64,000 bases of DNA from Syntrophaceae bacterium UBA6087. GTDB lineage: Bacteria; Desulfobacterota; Desulfomonilia; UBA1062. Under the pieces are notes generated by a model that had not been told where the DNA came from, ran no database searches, and saw nothing but the letters and a program-made list of their open reading frames with translations. Location: NCBI GenBank assembly GCA_002448235.1, contig DIXF01000008.1, forward strand, positions 1 to 64,000, read 5' to 3'. Positions 55,563-64,000 of this stretch are shown here, one piece after another. A program made the position numbers and the translations under genes. Positions within the stretch are counted from its first letter, which is position 1, and the number at the start of each line of letters is the position of its first letter.

Positions 55563-56471
55563 ATGGATTTTCTGCTGATGCTCAAGGAGATCAGGACCCC
55601 GTTCCTGGACAACCTCTTTCTGGCCATAACGTTCCTGGGCGATGAGACGTTCTTCACAGCCGTGGTGCTTCTTTTCCTGTGGTGCCTCAATAAGAGAGTC
55701 GGCTACTTCATGTTTTACACCTTCATGCTGGGCGCCTGCACCAACCAGATCCTGAAGAACGTTTTCTGCATCCCTCGTCCCTGGGTGATCAACCCTGCCA
55801 TAGATCCGGTTGAGTGCGCGATCGACAACGCCGGCGGGTACTCGTTTCCGAGCGGACATACACAGTCTGCGGCCGGTCTCTTCGGTTCGCTTGCAGTTGC
55901 TTTCCGCAAGGCATGGGTAGCGGTCATGGGGGCCGCAGCGGTGGTGCTCGTAGGTTTTTCCCGCATGTATCTCGGCGTGCACACGCCGGCCGATGTCGCG
56001 GTGTCGCTGGCCACAGGGCTGGGAGTAGTTATTCTGACAGCCTGGCTGTTCGGATCGATGGAGTCCCGCCCGTGGGTCAAGCCGGCGTCCCGGATATTCG
56101 GGCTGGGAGTCGCCGCGTTCATGCTCCTGCATGCATGGCTCCTTCCGACGTTCGACGATGTGTCCGTGAGGTACCTGACAAACGCCTCCAAGGCCGGCGG
56201 CGCCATGTCGGCAATGATACTGGTCTGGTGGCTGGATGACAGTTACATCCGCTACGGCATACAAGGGCCGTGGTGGTGGCAGGCCTTAAAATATGCCCTG
56301 GGCCTGGGCAGCACCCTTGCCCTCCTGATCCTCCTGAAGGCCCCTGTCGGAAGCCTGGTGGGAGGTCATCTCCCGGCGTACACGGTACGGTACTTCCTCG
56401 TCATTCTCTGGGCCGGCGCCGTGTATCCGCTGCTTTTCAGCCGGCTTGCGGCACGCCTCTCCCTGAAGTGA
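55563..56471 (+). CDS. PAP2-family membrane phosphatase
   Basis: 302-residue integral membrane phosphatase with the three-part PAP2 motif: NVFCIPRPW (variant of KxxxxxxRP), PSGHTQS and GFSRMYLGVHTPADV. Acts on lipid phosphates such as phosphatidate or undecaprenyl diphosphate. The ATG at 55563 is chosen because the earlier frame has no family features; AGGGGGT lies 12 nt upstream. Confidence 0.85.
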   Translation: MDFLLMLKEIRTPFLDNLFLAITFLGDETFFTAVVLLFLWCLNKRVGYFMFYTFMLGACTNQILKNVFCIPRPWVINPAIDPVECAIDNAGGYSFPSGHTQSAAGLFGSLAVAFRKAWVAVMGAAAVVLVGFSRMYLGVHTPADVAVSLATGLGVVILTAWLFGSMESRPWVKPASRIFGLGVAAFMLLHAWLLPTFDDVSVRYLTNASKAGGAMSAMILVWWLDDSYIRYGIQGPWWWQALKYALGLGSTLALLILLKAPVGSLVGGHLPAYTVRYFLVILWAGAVYPLLFSRLAARLSLK

Positions 56472-56557
56472 TCAGGAGGAGACGGCCCCGGCCTGGGCGA
56501 GAGGTAGAGATGAAAGTCTGCTTCATGAACGCTGCAGAGGCTAACCCATAAATTTCA

Positions 56558-56595
56558 TTGAACCCGTTCAGAAAACACTGTAATACTATATTACA
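56558..56595 (+). promoter_or_regulatory. Promoter with overlapping palindrome before acyl-CoA ligase
   Basis: TTGAAC (56558-56563), a 17 bp spacer and TAATAC (56581-56586). A perfect inverted repeat TGTAATA-CTA-TATTACA (56579-56595) covers the -10. The arrangement is that of a repressor operator. The ligase starts at 56653. Confidence 0.5.
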
Positions 56596-56652
56596 ATAGT
56601 CTCCGGGAAACTCCCGGTGATGTTTTTTACATTGCATATGAGAGGTTTCGGT

Positions 56653-58425
56653 ATGTCGCTGGTAAAGAACCGCAGCACAAAGAAACAATCAGGACGGAAA
56701 AGCTTTTCCGAGCTCCTTGCGGGCATGGCGAGGTTCAATCCAAAGGGCATCGCCATCACCTGCGGGCCAGCCCATATTACGTGGACAGAGCTCAACACAA
56801 GGGTGAACAGGTTAGCCAATGCCTTGAAAACCCTCGGTGTGAAAAAGGGGGACCATGTTTCCATCCTGCTCCACGACTGTCCTGAATTCATCGAGGCCAA
56901 CTATGCGCTCCAGAAGATCGGCGCCGTACCCATACCCGTCAATTTCAGGTTCGTGGCGCGCGAAATCGAATACCAGCTCATTCACTCCGACTCGACGGTC
57001 CTGATCCTGGAAGACCTGTTCCTTCAGGAGGCAGCCGGGGCGATGCGGAGCGCGAAAAAACTCGTTCATACGATCTGCATTGCCAGGGACGGACGCAAGG
57101 CGCCTGCCGGGATGCACGATTATGAAGGGCTTTGTATATCGCAGCCTGCAACGGAGCCTCCTGCATGCACCACGGAGGACGACGTATGCACGATATGCTA
57201 TACCGGGGGAACTACCGGACTGCCCAAGGGGGTTGTGCTGACGTACTCCAACTTCTGGAATCTCGCAGAGTCGCTCTTCGGCGATCTCATCGGCAGGCTT
57301 GCATCCGACGAGAAGGTGAACTTCGGAAGGATAATTGCCGGGCTCGTCCACATCCCCGGCTGCGAACGGCCGCTGAACATGCTGATGCGGTCTGCCCGGA
57401 TGCGGTCGTTCATAGCTCACGCCGTGCCCGCCCTCTTGGCGCAGACAACGGGCAAAGCGGCCGGCCCGGTCCTCGGCCGGATCACCGGCGGGCTGTCGAT
57501 TTTCATGAATATGCCCCTGTTCCATATGGCCAATTACCAGCTGCTCATTATCGGGCCCATGTCCGGGATCGTCGGATTCATGCTCCGGGAAGGCATTCAT
57601 TTCGAACCGCAGGAGGTGCTGGAGACCATTGCCCGGGAAAGACCCATGGTGCTGCTGCTTGTGCCCACCCAATGGAAAATGATCCTGGATTACCCCCATA
57701 TCGACCGGTATGACCGCACGTCGGTACTTGTCGGAATGACCGGGGCCGGGGCGAATCCTGCCGAGCGCAAGAAGCAGATCCTTCGGAAATTCCCCAACTC
57801 GCTCGTGGTGGACGTATTCGGACAGACCGAGATGACCCCTGATACGACGTTCAGAATCGATGCCTCCGCCGATTCGATAAAGAACAAATCAGTGGGGCGG
57901 CCCTTGTCGGGCATCAAAATGCGCATCGTAAACGATAGAGGCGAAGACGTCCCTGCAGGCGAAACCGGCGAGATACTCTATCAGAGCGGTACGATCATGA
58001 AGGGATACTACGGCGATACGGAGAAGACCTCGGAGGTGATCAAAGACGGCTGGTTTTATTCGGGCGATCTTGGCTACCTCGATGCCGATGGTGAGCTGAT
58101 CATCGTTGACCGGAAGGGAGAATGCATATCCACAGGGGCCGAGAAGGTCTTTCCTCACGAGATCGAGGAAATCCTCATGGGCAATGAGAAGATCGAGGGG
58201 GTATGCGTCATCGGCGTCCCCGACGAGAAGTGGGGCAGCACCGTACGGGCGGTCGTAGTCCTGAAACCGGGCGCGAAAGTCACGGAGGAAGAGATCATAG
58301 CCTGGGGCAAAGACAGGATGTCCGGGTACAAGCGGCCCAAATCAGTTGTATTCGCTGACAATTTCCCCATGAGTCCCGTGGGCAAGATATTGAGAAGCAG
58401 GGTAAGGGAGATCTACGGGCGATAA
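56653..58425 (+). CDS. AMP-dependent acyl-CoA synthetase/ligase
   Basis: 590-residue adenylate-forming enzyme with P-loop CYTGGTTGLPKG, the FGQTEMTP adenylate motif, the GWFYSGDLG hinge and Lys in PVGKILR. Long N-terminal domain with an insertion (residues about 215-285) not seen in short members. GAGAGG at 8 nt fixes the start at 56653. Likely a fatty or aromatic acid ligase. The acyl-CoA dehydrogenase 900 bp downstream may use its product. Confidence 0.85.
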   Translation: MSLVKNRSTKKQSGRKSFSELLAGMARFNPKGIAITCGPAHITWTELNTRVNRLANALKTLGVKKGDHVSILLHDCPEFIEANYALQKIGAVPIPVNFRFVAREIEYQLIHSDSTVLILEDLFLQEAAGAMRSAKKLVHTICIARDGRKAPAGMHDYEGLCISQPATEPPACTTEDDVCTICYTGGTTGLPKGVVLTYSNFWNLAESLFGDLIGRLASDEKVNFGRIIAGLVHIPGCERPLNMLMRSARMRSFIAHAVPALLAQTTGKAAGPVLGRITGGLSIFMNMPLFHMANYQLLIIGPMSGIVGFMLREGIHFEPQEVLETIARERPMVLLLVPTQWKMILDYPHIDRYDRTSVLVGMTGAGANPAERKKQILRKFPNSLVVDVFGQTEMTPDTTFRIDASADSIKNKSVGRPLSGIKMRIVNDRGEDVPAGETGEILYQSGTIMKGYYGDTEKTSEVIKDGWFYSGDLGYLDADGELIIVDRKGECISTGAEKVFPHEIEEILMGNEKIEGVCVIGVPDEKWGSTVRAVVVLKPGAKVTEEEIIAWGKDRMSGYKRPKSVVFADNFPMSPVGKILRSRVREIYGR

Positions 58426-58559
58426 CCATGGGCGCATGCCCTTGACAACCGGACGAACGAAAAGAATAATCTATTAAAGGACCGGCAGCGACCGATCCTG
58501 GATGGAATCTTCTCGGAAAGTACGGCTTCGGTACATTCCTTATATTAAGGAGGTGAGCG

Positions 58560-58970
58560 GTGAAAAGTATCGCTTTCTTGATCAGTCTTTTTATTACCGC
58601 CCTTGGCGCACAGGGTATCATATCACCTCTTAAGCTGCTCTCTTTCGCCCGGAAATTCGAAAGCCGGGCCGGGCTTTATGCTGCAGCCGCGTTGCGGCTT
58701 GCCATGGGCACATCGATTTTTCATTCCGCGATCGCTTCACGCATTCCGAATATCTTACGTGCCATCGGCGCAACGACGTTTGTTACAGGCCTGATAACTC
58801 CCTTTATCGGGGTTCAGAGGTTCGCCAGGATCCTTTCCTGGTGGTCTGCTCGAGGGCCTGCCTTCATGCGCGCCTGGGCGGCTCTCGCCCTGGGTATCGG
58901 CATCTTCCTCGCCTGGGCGGTGATCCCCTGGCGTGAAAACGGAGCCCGGAAGGGGCAGACAAAGCCGTGA
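58560..58970 (+). CDS. Small hypothetical membrane protein
   Basis: 136-residue protein with about four hydrophobic helices separated by basic loops. No family was recognised. GTG start behind AAGGAGG. Follows the ligase by 134 bp and precedes the long gap before the acyl-CoA dehydrogenase. No function inferred. Confidence 0.7.
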   Translation: MKSIAFLISLFITALGAQGIISPLKLLSFARKFESRAGLYAAAALRLAMGTSIFHSAIASRIPNILRAIGATTFVTGLITPFIGVQRFARILSWWSARGPAFMRAWAALALGIGIFLAWAVIPWRENGARKGQTKP

Positions 58971-59359
58971 CGGGAAGCCGGGCAGTTCGTCCGGAAAAAG
59001 GTTCATGAGCGGAGAGGCCTTCCCGGCAATGTGAAGCTTTTTTTCGCTAAAAAATATGAAATTCCAGGTGAAAGATAAGACGCGTTCCTTCCGTTTCGGG
59101 CTGGACGGAATGAAGAAAATGTATTACAGTCATATAATAATACGATCTTAAAAATTATATCAACCTATTGATATTTTGTTAGAAAATATCTCCTCATAAA
59201 GTAAGGGAAAATTCAGATTCATCTGCGGGGTTTGTCCCCGTGCACGTGCTCTTTCTCAAAAAGCGAGACGATTATAATTTATTGACATTAATAGCTATTT
59301 TGCTTATACTCCCAGTGCATTCACCCAAATGTAATCTAAAAAGAAGGAGAATCAAAAAG
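58971..59359. other. Upstream region of acyl-CoA dehydrogenase
   Basis: 389 bp without a gene. It is AT-rich towards the right, with the promoter at 59282-59310. A small CGGGG/CCCCG hairpin sits near 59226-59240. A methionine at 59240 is in frame with the dehydrogenase but lies before the promoter. Confidence 0.5.
59282..59310 (+). promoter_or_regulatory. Strong promoter of acyl-CoA dehydrogenase
   Basis: Consensus TTGACA (59282-59287), a 17 bp spacer and TATACT (59305-59310). Transcription would begin near 59317, about 43 nt before the ATG at 59360, which rules out the longer start. Confidence 0.8.
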
Positions 59360-61192
59360 ATGGCATCCAATTTTCTGTATTCCACTCGTGACCACAAGTT
59401 CATCCTGAAAGAATGGCTGGACTTGTCAAAGGTTTTCGAAGCAGGGCGTTTCGCAGGCGGCTACAGCGTTGAAGACATCGACTCCATCCTTGAAAATGCA
59501 TACAAGATAGCCAAAGAGGTCATCGCTCCGACAAATGAAGACGGAGACACCATCGGCGCCAAGTACAGCGACGGGGTCGTCACCACTCCCGAGTCCTTCA
59601 AGAAGGCCTACTGGGCCATCCAGGAGAACGGTCTGGGCTCCAGCAACGCCGACCACAGCGACCCCAGCTCCATGCCCCTGTGCGTAATGGGCGTAACTAA
59701 CGAGTATCTGGCGGCAGCCAACGCGGCACTGGGCCCCTATGCCATGGCAACAACCGGCTCTTCGGGCCTTATCCGCGACTTCGGCAGCGAAGAGCTGAAG
59801 AAGATATACCTGCCCAAGATGTGGAGCGGCCAGTGGGCCGGAACCATGGACCTCACCGAGCCCAACAGCGGCTCCGACGTGGGCGATCTCACCACGAAGG
59901 CCATCCCCACCGACAAGCCCGGGGTCTACAAGATCGTGGGCACCAAGTGCTTCATCACCGGCGGCGAGCAGGACATCACCGAAAACATTATCCACCTGAC
60001 CCTGGCGCGCATCGAAGGCTGCCTCCCCGGAACCAAGGGCATCTCCCTGTTCGTGGTTCCCAAGTACCTGCCCGATGCCAACGGCGAGAAGGGTGAATTC
60101 AACGACGTGAACTGCGGCGGCATCGAGCACAAGATGGGCATACGAGGCTCCGCAACCGCCATCGTGAACTACGGCGAGGAAGGAAAGTGCATCGGCTTCC
60201 TGCTGGGAGATGTGCCGGTCGACGGCAAGGGCGCCGGCATGGCCCAGATGTTCCAGATGATGAACGAAGAAAGAGCAGTGACCGGTCTGGCCGGTCTGTC
60301 CGCAGCCACGGTGGCCTACAACAATGCCTGCATGTACGCCGCAGGCCGCATCCAGGGCCGAAGGCTCACCAACCCCAAGGCCGGCAGGGCGCCGATCATC
60401 AACCACGAAGACGTGCGCCGCATGCTCATGTTCCAGAAGTCGATCACCGAGGCGTCCCGCGCCATGGTTGCCGTGTCTTACTATGCCATGGACCTGGCCG
60501 AAAACACCGCGGACGAGAATACGAAGAAGTGGGCCAAGGGCATCGTCGAGGTCAACACCCCGATTATCAAGGCCTGGTGCTCCGACATGGCGTTTCTGAG
60601 CATCTCCGAAGCCATGCAGTGCTACGGCGGCTACGGCTTTTCCGAAGAGTATCCCATCGCCCAGCAGCTCAGGGACTGCCGGATCTATCCCATCTGGGAA
60701 GGTACGAACTACATCCAGTCCATGGACCTCATCGGCCGCAAGTGGATGATGGCCGGCGGCCAGGTCTTCGCCGCATGGCTCGCCGAGATCGAGAAATTCG
60801 TGAACGACAACAGGGAAAACACCGTGCTGAAAGCCCAGATTGCCCTTCTGGAAGAGGCGATGAACAACTATAAAGAGATCCAGATGACCATGGCCGGCTA
60901 CCTCGGCCAGGGCAAATTTTCCATGATCGGCCTGTATGCCACCCGGATCCTGCATGCCACCGGATATCTCTACGGAGCGAAGCTTCTGCTCGAACACGCC
61001 GTGATCGCTCAGAAAAAGATCGACGAGCTGGGCGCAGAGCACTTCGAGTATCCCTTCTACGCAGGCAAGGTCGCGTCGGCAAAGTTCTTCAGCCACAACA
61101 TCCTGCCCACGGTAGGCAATATCCTCAGGATCATCAAGGAAGGCGATTCCTCGGTAACGGAAATTCCCGAGGCATCATTCTTCGTGCAGTAA
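59360..61192 (+). CDS. Acyl-CoA dehydrogenase (long, ~600 aa type)
   Basis: 610-residue FAD enzyme that introduces a trans-2 double bond into an acyl-CoA. It shows the GTMDLTEPNSGSDVG loop, the QCYGGYGF block and the catalytic Glu in WEGTNYIQ, plus a C-terminal extension typical of the long AcdA/FadE-like dehydrogenases of anaerobes. AAGAAGGAGA lies before ATG 59360. Codon use is highly biased towards C/G-ending codons and stands out from neighbours, consistent with high expression. Electrons would go to ETF, not encoded here. Confidence 0.92.
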   Translation: MASNFLYSTRDHKFILKEWLDLSKVFEAGRFAGGYSVEDIDSILENAYKIAKEVIAPTNEDGDTIGAKYSDGVVTTPESFKKAYWAIQENGLGSSNADHSDPSSMPLCVMGVTNEYLAAANAALGPYAMATTGSSGLIRDFGSEELKKIYLPKMWSGQWAGTMDLTEPNSGSDVGDLTTKAIPTDKPGVYKIVGTKCFITGGEQDITENIIHLTLARIEGCLPGTKGISLFVVPKYLPDANGEKGEFNDVNCGGIEHKMGIRGSATAIVNYGEEGKCIGFLLGDVPVDGKGAGMAQMFQMMNEERAVTGLAGLSAATVAYNNACMYAAGRIQGRRLTNPKAGRAPIINHEDVRRMLMFQKSITEASRAMVAVSYYAMDLAENTADENTKKWAKGIVEVNTPIIKAWCSDMAFLSISEAMQCYGGYGFSEEYPIAQQLRDCRIYPIWEGTNYIQSMDLIGRKWMMAGGQVFAAWLAEIEKFVNDNRENTVLKAQIALLEEAMNNYKEIQMTMAGYLGQGKFSMIGLYATRILHATGYLYGAKLLLEHAVIAQKKIDELGAEHFEYPFYAGKVASAKFFSHNILPTVGNILRIIKEGDSSVTEIPEASFFVQ

Positions 61193-61209
61193 AGATTCTC
61201 CCTCGATAC

Positions 61210-61243
61210 AAAAAAGGGACGGGGATTTCTCCGTCCCTTTTTT
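61210..61243 (+). terminator. Intrinsic terminator of acyl-CoA dehydrogenase
   Basis: AAAAAAGGGACGG and CCGTCCCTTTTTT form a 13-pair stem with T tract, starting about 17 bp after the stop. Clear. Confidence 0.92.
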
Positions 61244-61302
61244 ATACAGATTGAAAAAAGATGCCTGTTTGGTTATTCTGTACCCCATTGAGGAGGTTCA
61301 TA

Positions 61303-62226
61303 ATGCTGTCCAATGCAGGGAAAGGGTATATCCGGTTTATTTTTGCAGTACTTGCCGTGCTTTTTATCACCACCGGCGAGAAAGCGTCCGCACAAACTTC
61401 CGCCGTCGCGTCCCGGCGAACCGCCCTTGAAGACATCAGCATCCACTACACCGCCAACGGAACCGGCAGTCCGGTGCTCATGTTCATTCACGGCTGGTCG
61501 TGCGATGGGACCGTCTGGCGTTATCAAACCGCTTACTTCAAAAAAAGCTCCCGGGTCATCGCCATCGACCTCCCGGGACATGGCCAGAGCGGAGCGCCGA
61601 TCCGGGCATATACCTTCGATCTGTTCGCCGACGCGGTAAAACAGGTTCTCGATGCCGAGAATGTCGAACAGGCGGTTTTGGTCGGACACAGCATGGGCTT
61701 CCCGGTAGCCAGGCGTTTTGCAAAGAAGTATCCTGCCATGGTCCAGGCCCTGTGCATCGTGGACGGAGCATATTTCCGGGTGCCGAAAAACCCCAAGGAC
61801 CGCAAGGAATGGAAGGTTCAGACAAGCGAGTTCGTCAAAGGCTTCTCCGGCCCCGGACGCGAAGCATATACCCGTCAGTTTCTCGATTCGCTCTACGTGG
61901 CGCAAACGCCTGAGAAACTGAAAAAAGAGATCGAGGCAAAGGTCCTGTCAACACCCGAGCACGTCGCGTGCAGCGCCATGAACGAAATGATCGATCCGGA
62001 GAACTGGCACGAATTCTCTCTGCCGATCCCTGCGCTGGCAGTCTATGCCGTCTCTCCCGACATACCGTCCGATAACCGGCAGTACCTGAGTAAATTGTTC
62101 CCGTCTCTGGAGTATTCACTCTGGGGCGATGCAGGCCATTTCCTCATGATGGAGCAACCCGACAGGTTCAACAGGATCCTGGCGGGATTCCTCAAAGAGA
62201 CAGCGGGCAAAGAACCTTCCCGGTAG
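61303..62226 (+). CDS. Alpha/beta hydrolase, exported or membrane anchored
   Basis: 307-residue alpha/beta hydrolase. A hydrophobic N-terminus (about 10-30) ends in EKASA-Q, consistent with a signal peptide. The oxyanion motif is FIHGWSCD, the nucleophile elbow GHSMGF, and the His is in GDAGHFLMME. Esterase or lactonase-like. GAGGAGG precedes ATG 61303. Confidence 0.88.
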   Translation: MLSNAGKGYIRFIFAVLAVLFITTGEKASAQTSAVASRRTALEDISIHYTANGTGSPVLMFIHGWSCDGTVWRYQTAYFKKSSRVIAIDLPGHGQSGAPIRAYTFDLFADAVKQVLDAENVEQAVLVGHSMGFPVARRFAKKYPAMVQALCIVDGAYFRVPKNPKDRKEWKVQTSEFVKGFSGPGREAYTRQFLDSLYVAQTPEKLKKEIEAKVLSTPEHVACSAMNEMIDPENWHEFSLPIPALAVYAVSPDIPSDNRQYLSKLFPSLEYSLWGDAGHFLMMEQPDRFNRILAGFLKETAGKEPSR

Positions 62227-62329
62227 TTGTTCATGCCGCTGATCGTACAACCTGAGGCCGGCGTACGCATGATCCGCAGGATGCCCGGGTTTCCCAACGA
62301 AAGCATATATTGCCTTAAAAGGCGATTCG

Positions 62330-62668
62330 CTATCCGGGCACAATACGCTGCAGCACAAAGCTGACGATCGAGAAGACAAAGCTGAACAGAAGCGCCCACC
62401 AGAAGCTGAGAACATCGAACCCCGGGACGATGGCGCTCGTGAGAAGCACGAGCAGGGCATTCAGTATAAAAATGAAGAGCCCGAGAGTGAGGATGGTGAG
62501 CGGAAGCGTGAGAATCACGAGCACCGGTCTCAAGACTGCGTTGATAAGCCCGAGAACGAGGGCCGTAACAAGGGCTGCCCAAAAGCTTCTCACCGTGACC
62601 CCGGGCAGAAGGTACGCCGAGATCATGATCGCGACGGTCATTACCAGCCAGTTTACCAGAATACCCAT
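62330..62668 (-). CDS. Phage holin family 4-like membrane protein (PF04020 type)
   Basis: 112-residue four-helix membrane protein (MGILVNWLV ... INAVLRPVL). Proteins of this group are chromosomal and not tied to phage here. Start 62668 has GAGG at 8 nt. Convergent with the hydrolase gene. Function unknown. Confidence 0.8.
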   Translation of the reverse strand: MGILVNWLVMTVAIMISAYLLPGVTVRSFWAALVTALVLGLINAVLRPVLVILTLPLTILTLGLFIFILNALLVLLTSAIVPGFDVLSFWWALLFSFVFSIVSFVLQRIVPG

Positions 62669-62878
62669 ACATGTAACCTCAACATTCATTGTAACTGCCG
62701 GCTCGTAAAAAACAACCGGCAGAGGATTGCGCGGCGGGTCCGAAGCGCTCCCCACATCGCCTCACCAGAGCTGATACCGCAGAACAGGCATCAACGGATG
62801 GGAAGGTCTCGTGACGTCTCGAAGGCATCATCGGAACAGGTGATGACATGGTCCAGGCGGGACGGATCGCAGAGGTAT

Positions 62879-63532
62879 TTATGCCGACCTTTTCTTTCCC
62901 CGGATAGACCAATGACAGTCCATCCCAAGCATCTTGAAACGCTTTATCTCATCGATGTCGAAGTTGAGCGACTTAAGCAGTTCCGGGTAATCGTAGATGG
63001 GATGTACCGCATTATCCGCCGTGAGACAGTAGAGTGTCGCGGCGATGTACCAGTAGGCGTTCTGGAAAGACTTGTACAGCGCCCCGCCCTCCTTCGGCAG
63101 TACGAAATCGCCGATGACCATGTAACCGCCCGGCTTCACGAAGGTCGTGAGATGAGTGAGGATCTTCAGCATCTTTTCCCGGGGGAAAACGTTGAGGAAA
63201 TAATTGGCGATGACCATGTCGAATTCCTGCCCGTACTTTACTTCGAGGATGTCGTTGTTGATCATCTGTATGGGCTTGTTCAGGCCGGACCGGTCGATTT
63301 TTTTCTGCATGTACTTCAGCATGGTCTTGGAGATATCGACCGCGGTGACATTGACCCCTCTCCGGGCGGCTTCCACCGCTTCCACCCCGTGGCCCACGCC
63401 TGCGATAAGCAGCTTGTCCTCGGATTTCAGGCTGTCGAGCATCGCGACTTTACATTTCGGTATCTGTCCCAGGCTGTAAAGGCTCCCGGTAAACTCATAC
63501 TGAAACCCCATGAGCCAGTAACCGTCTTTCAT
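62879..63532 (-). CDS. Class I SAM-dependent methyltransferase
   Basis: 217-residue methyltransferase with SAM motif I LLIAGVGHGVEAVEAA, acidic motif VTAVDIS and motif IV MVIANYFLN. Substrate unknown; the rest resembles ubiquinone/menaquinone-type methylases. GGGGGAGG precedes ATG 63532. Confidence 0.82.
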   Translation of the reverse strand: MKDGYWLMGFQYEFTGSLYSLGQIPKCKVAMLDSLKSEDKLLIAGVGHGVEAVEAARRGVNVTAVDISKTMLKYMQKKIDRSGLNKPIQMINNDILEVKYGQEFDMVIANYFLNVFPREKMLKILTHLTTFVKPGGYMVIGDFVLPKEGGALYKSFQNAYWYIAATLYCLTADNAVHPIYDYPELLKSLNFDIDEIKRFKMLGMDCHWSIRGKKRSA

Positions 63533-63654
63533 AAGGTACCTCCCCCTCAATGGATTTATTCAATGTATAGTTTTTTAAGACTATAAACCAATTCAGAGGG
63601 TTTGTACATGACCTGGATTTACCTTCATCGGTGCACCGGCTTTGAAAGGCGGCG

Positions 63655-64000
63655 CTATTGGGAGCCCTTATCCGCTGTTATACCTTCAAACGTCGGCCTG
63701 ATTGCCTCGATAAAGGCATTCCTGAGCAGATTTCCGATGGCGGTCCAGTAATCGATGTTCTGATCCTCAAAATTCCCTTTAATGGGAACTTGCGTGGCGA
63801 CCTTTCCGGTACGCTCGCTCTTCAATATCTGGGCAGTCGCGCCGACAATGGCCTCCCAGGTGAGCCTGAGCATGCTTTTGCTGTCTTTCTTCCAGTCCAC
63901 GACCTCCAGATCGTCGAACAGAGGTTTGGCATACCCTTCGTACGCGCCTTTCGAGGCCACAATTTCGGAATAGAGCGTAAATGTCCCGCTCTCCACGTCA
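63655..64000 (-). CDS. DUF748/AsmA-like protein, C-terminal part (cut by window end)
   Basis: About 115 C-terminal residues, open to the window edge, beginning DVESGTFTLYSEIVA and including AYEGYAKPLFDDLEV, a block typical of DUF748 envelope proteins of the AsmA-like superfamily. Those are large periplasmic proteins thought to move lipids between membranes. The N-terminal majority is outside. Confidence 0.75.
   Translation of the reverse strand, partial: DVESGTFTLYSEIVASKGAYEGYAKPLFDDLEVVDWKKDSKSMLRLTWEAIVGATAQILKSERTGKVATQVPIKGNFEDQNIDYWTAIGNLLRNAFIEAIRPTFEGITADKGSQ

Noticed and set aside
59240..59359. 40-residue N-terminal extension of the acyl-CoA dehydrogenase
   Set aside because: The promoter lies inside it (59282-59310), a good ribosome site precedes 59360, and the extension has no family similarity.
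59426..61096. 556-codon open frame on the minus strand within the acyl-CoA dehydrogenase
   Set aside because: Antisense shadow produced by strong third-position G/C bias of the real gene; the protein is His/Gly/Val-rich and resembles nothing.
62330..62668. Phage holin as evidence of a prophage
   Set aside because: The family is widely chromosomal and no other phage genes, integrase or att-like repeats are nearby.

Overview
The window reads as chromosome of a Gram-negative, anaerobic, free-living bacterium, most likely a Desulfobacterota ('Deltaproteobacteria') lineage with a syntrophic or fatty-acid-degrading life style. Points in favour are an oxygen-independent class III ribonucleotide reductase (nrdD/nrdG) with no aerobic enzyme in view, three AMP-forming acyl-CoA/acyl ligases, a strongly promoted long acyl-CoA dehydrogenase, multi-PAS histidine kinases, and envelope proteins (SurA-like isomerase, outer-membrane beta-barrel, DUF748). 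The genus assignment is inference. No rRNA, tRNA, CRISPR array, prophage or insertion sequence was seen.

Layout: 26-3684 (-) is a MoxR/DUF58/transglutaminase operon. 3809-7671 (+) holds two cytosolic PAS hybrid kinases. 7684-11253 holds nrdG and nrdD, separated by an opposite-strand receiver gene, with tandem NrdR boxes before nrdD. 11531-13336 is a FadD-type ligase. 13672-18469 is a locus of an exosortase-type polysaccharide deacetylase, NadE, ACP, acyl ligase and an N-type ATP pyrophosphatase. 18446-23691 (-) is the rpsP operon (rpsP-khpA-rimM-trmD-SPOUT MTase-rplS-rnhB-yraN-Mut7C-DHH). 23862-26100 (+) is a class III aminotransferase with a kinase-like unknown protein. 26134-28519 (-) holds two tandem orphan ABC binding proteins. 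28537-37338 (-) holds uvrA, a SurA-like chaperone, mfd and tilS. 37472-39696 (+) holds a beta-barrel protein and an AI-2E/PerM transporter.

39716-45620 is the most suggestive accessory block: a TetR regulator divergent from an operon of an SDR/3beta-HSD-like enzyme, an SCP2-like carrier, a thiamine-diphosphate lyase/decarboxylase, a zinc alcohol dehydrogenase and a VOC protein. It has a near-consensus promoter and two operator copies 31 bp apart. 45755-47656 holds a 58-aa DUF6496-like gene, a MarC-family protein and an MBL hydrolase. 47868-49647 (-) is leuA behind a complete leucine attenuator (promoter, leader peptide with five Leu codons, terminator). 49650-51843 (-) is a glucosyl/mannosyl-3-phosphoglycerate synthase and phosphatase pair. 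52327-55261 (-) holds a CheX-CheY pair, another receiver and a PAS protein that has a phospho-acceptor helix but no ATPase domain. 55563-64000 holds a PAP2 phosphatase, an acyl-CoA ligase, an acyl-CoA dehydrogenase with clear promoter and terminator, an alpha/beta hydrolase, small membrane proteins, a methyltransferase and a truncated DUF748 gene.

Themes: anaerobic lipid or acyl-CoA metabolism, dense phosphorelay signalling, and unusually readable transcription signals (leu attenuator, NrdR boxes, TetR operators). Function calls rest on motif and family recognition by eye; no database search was run.
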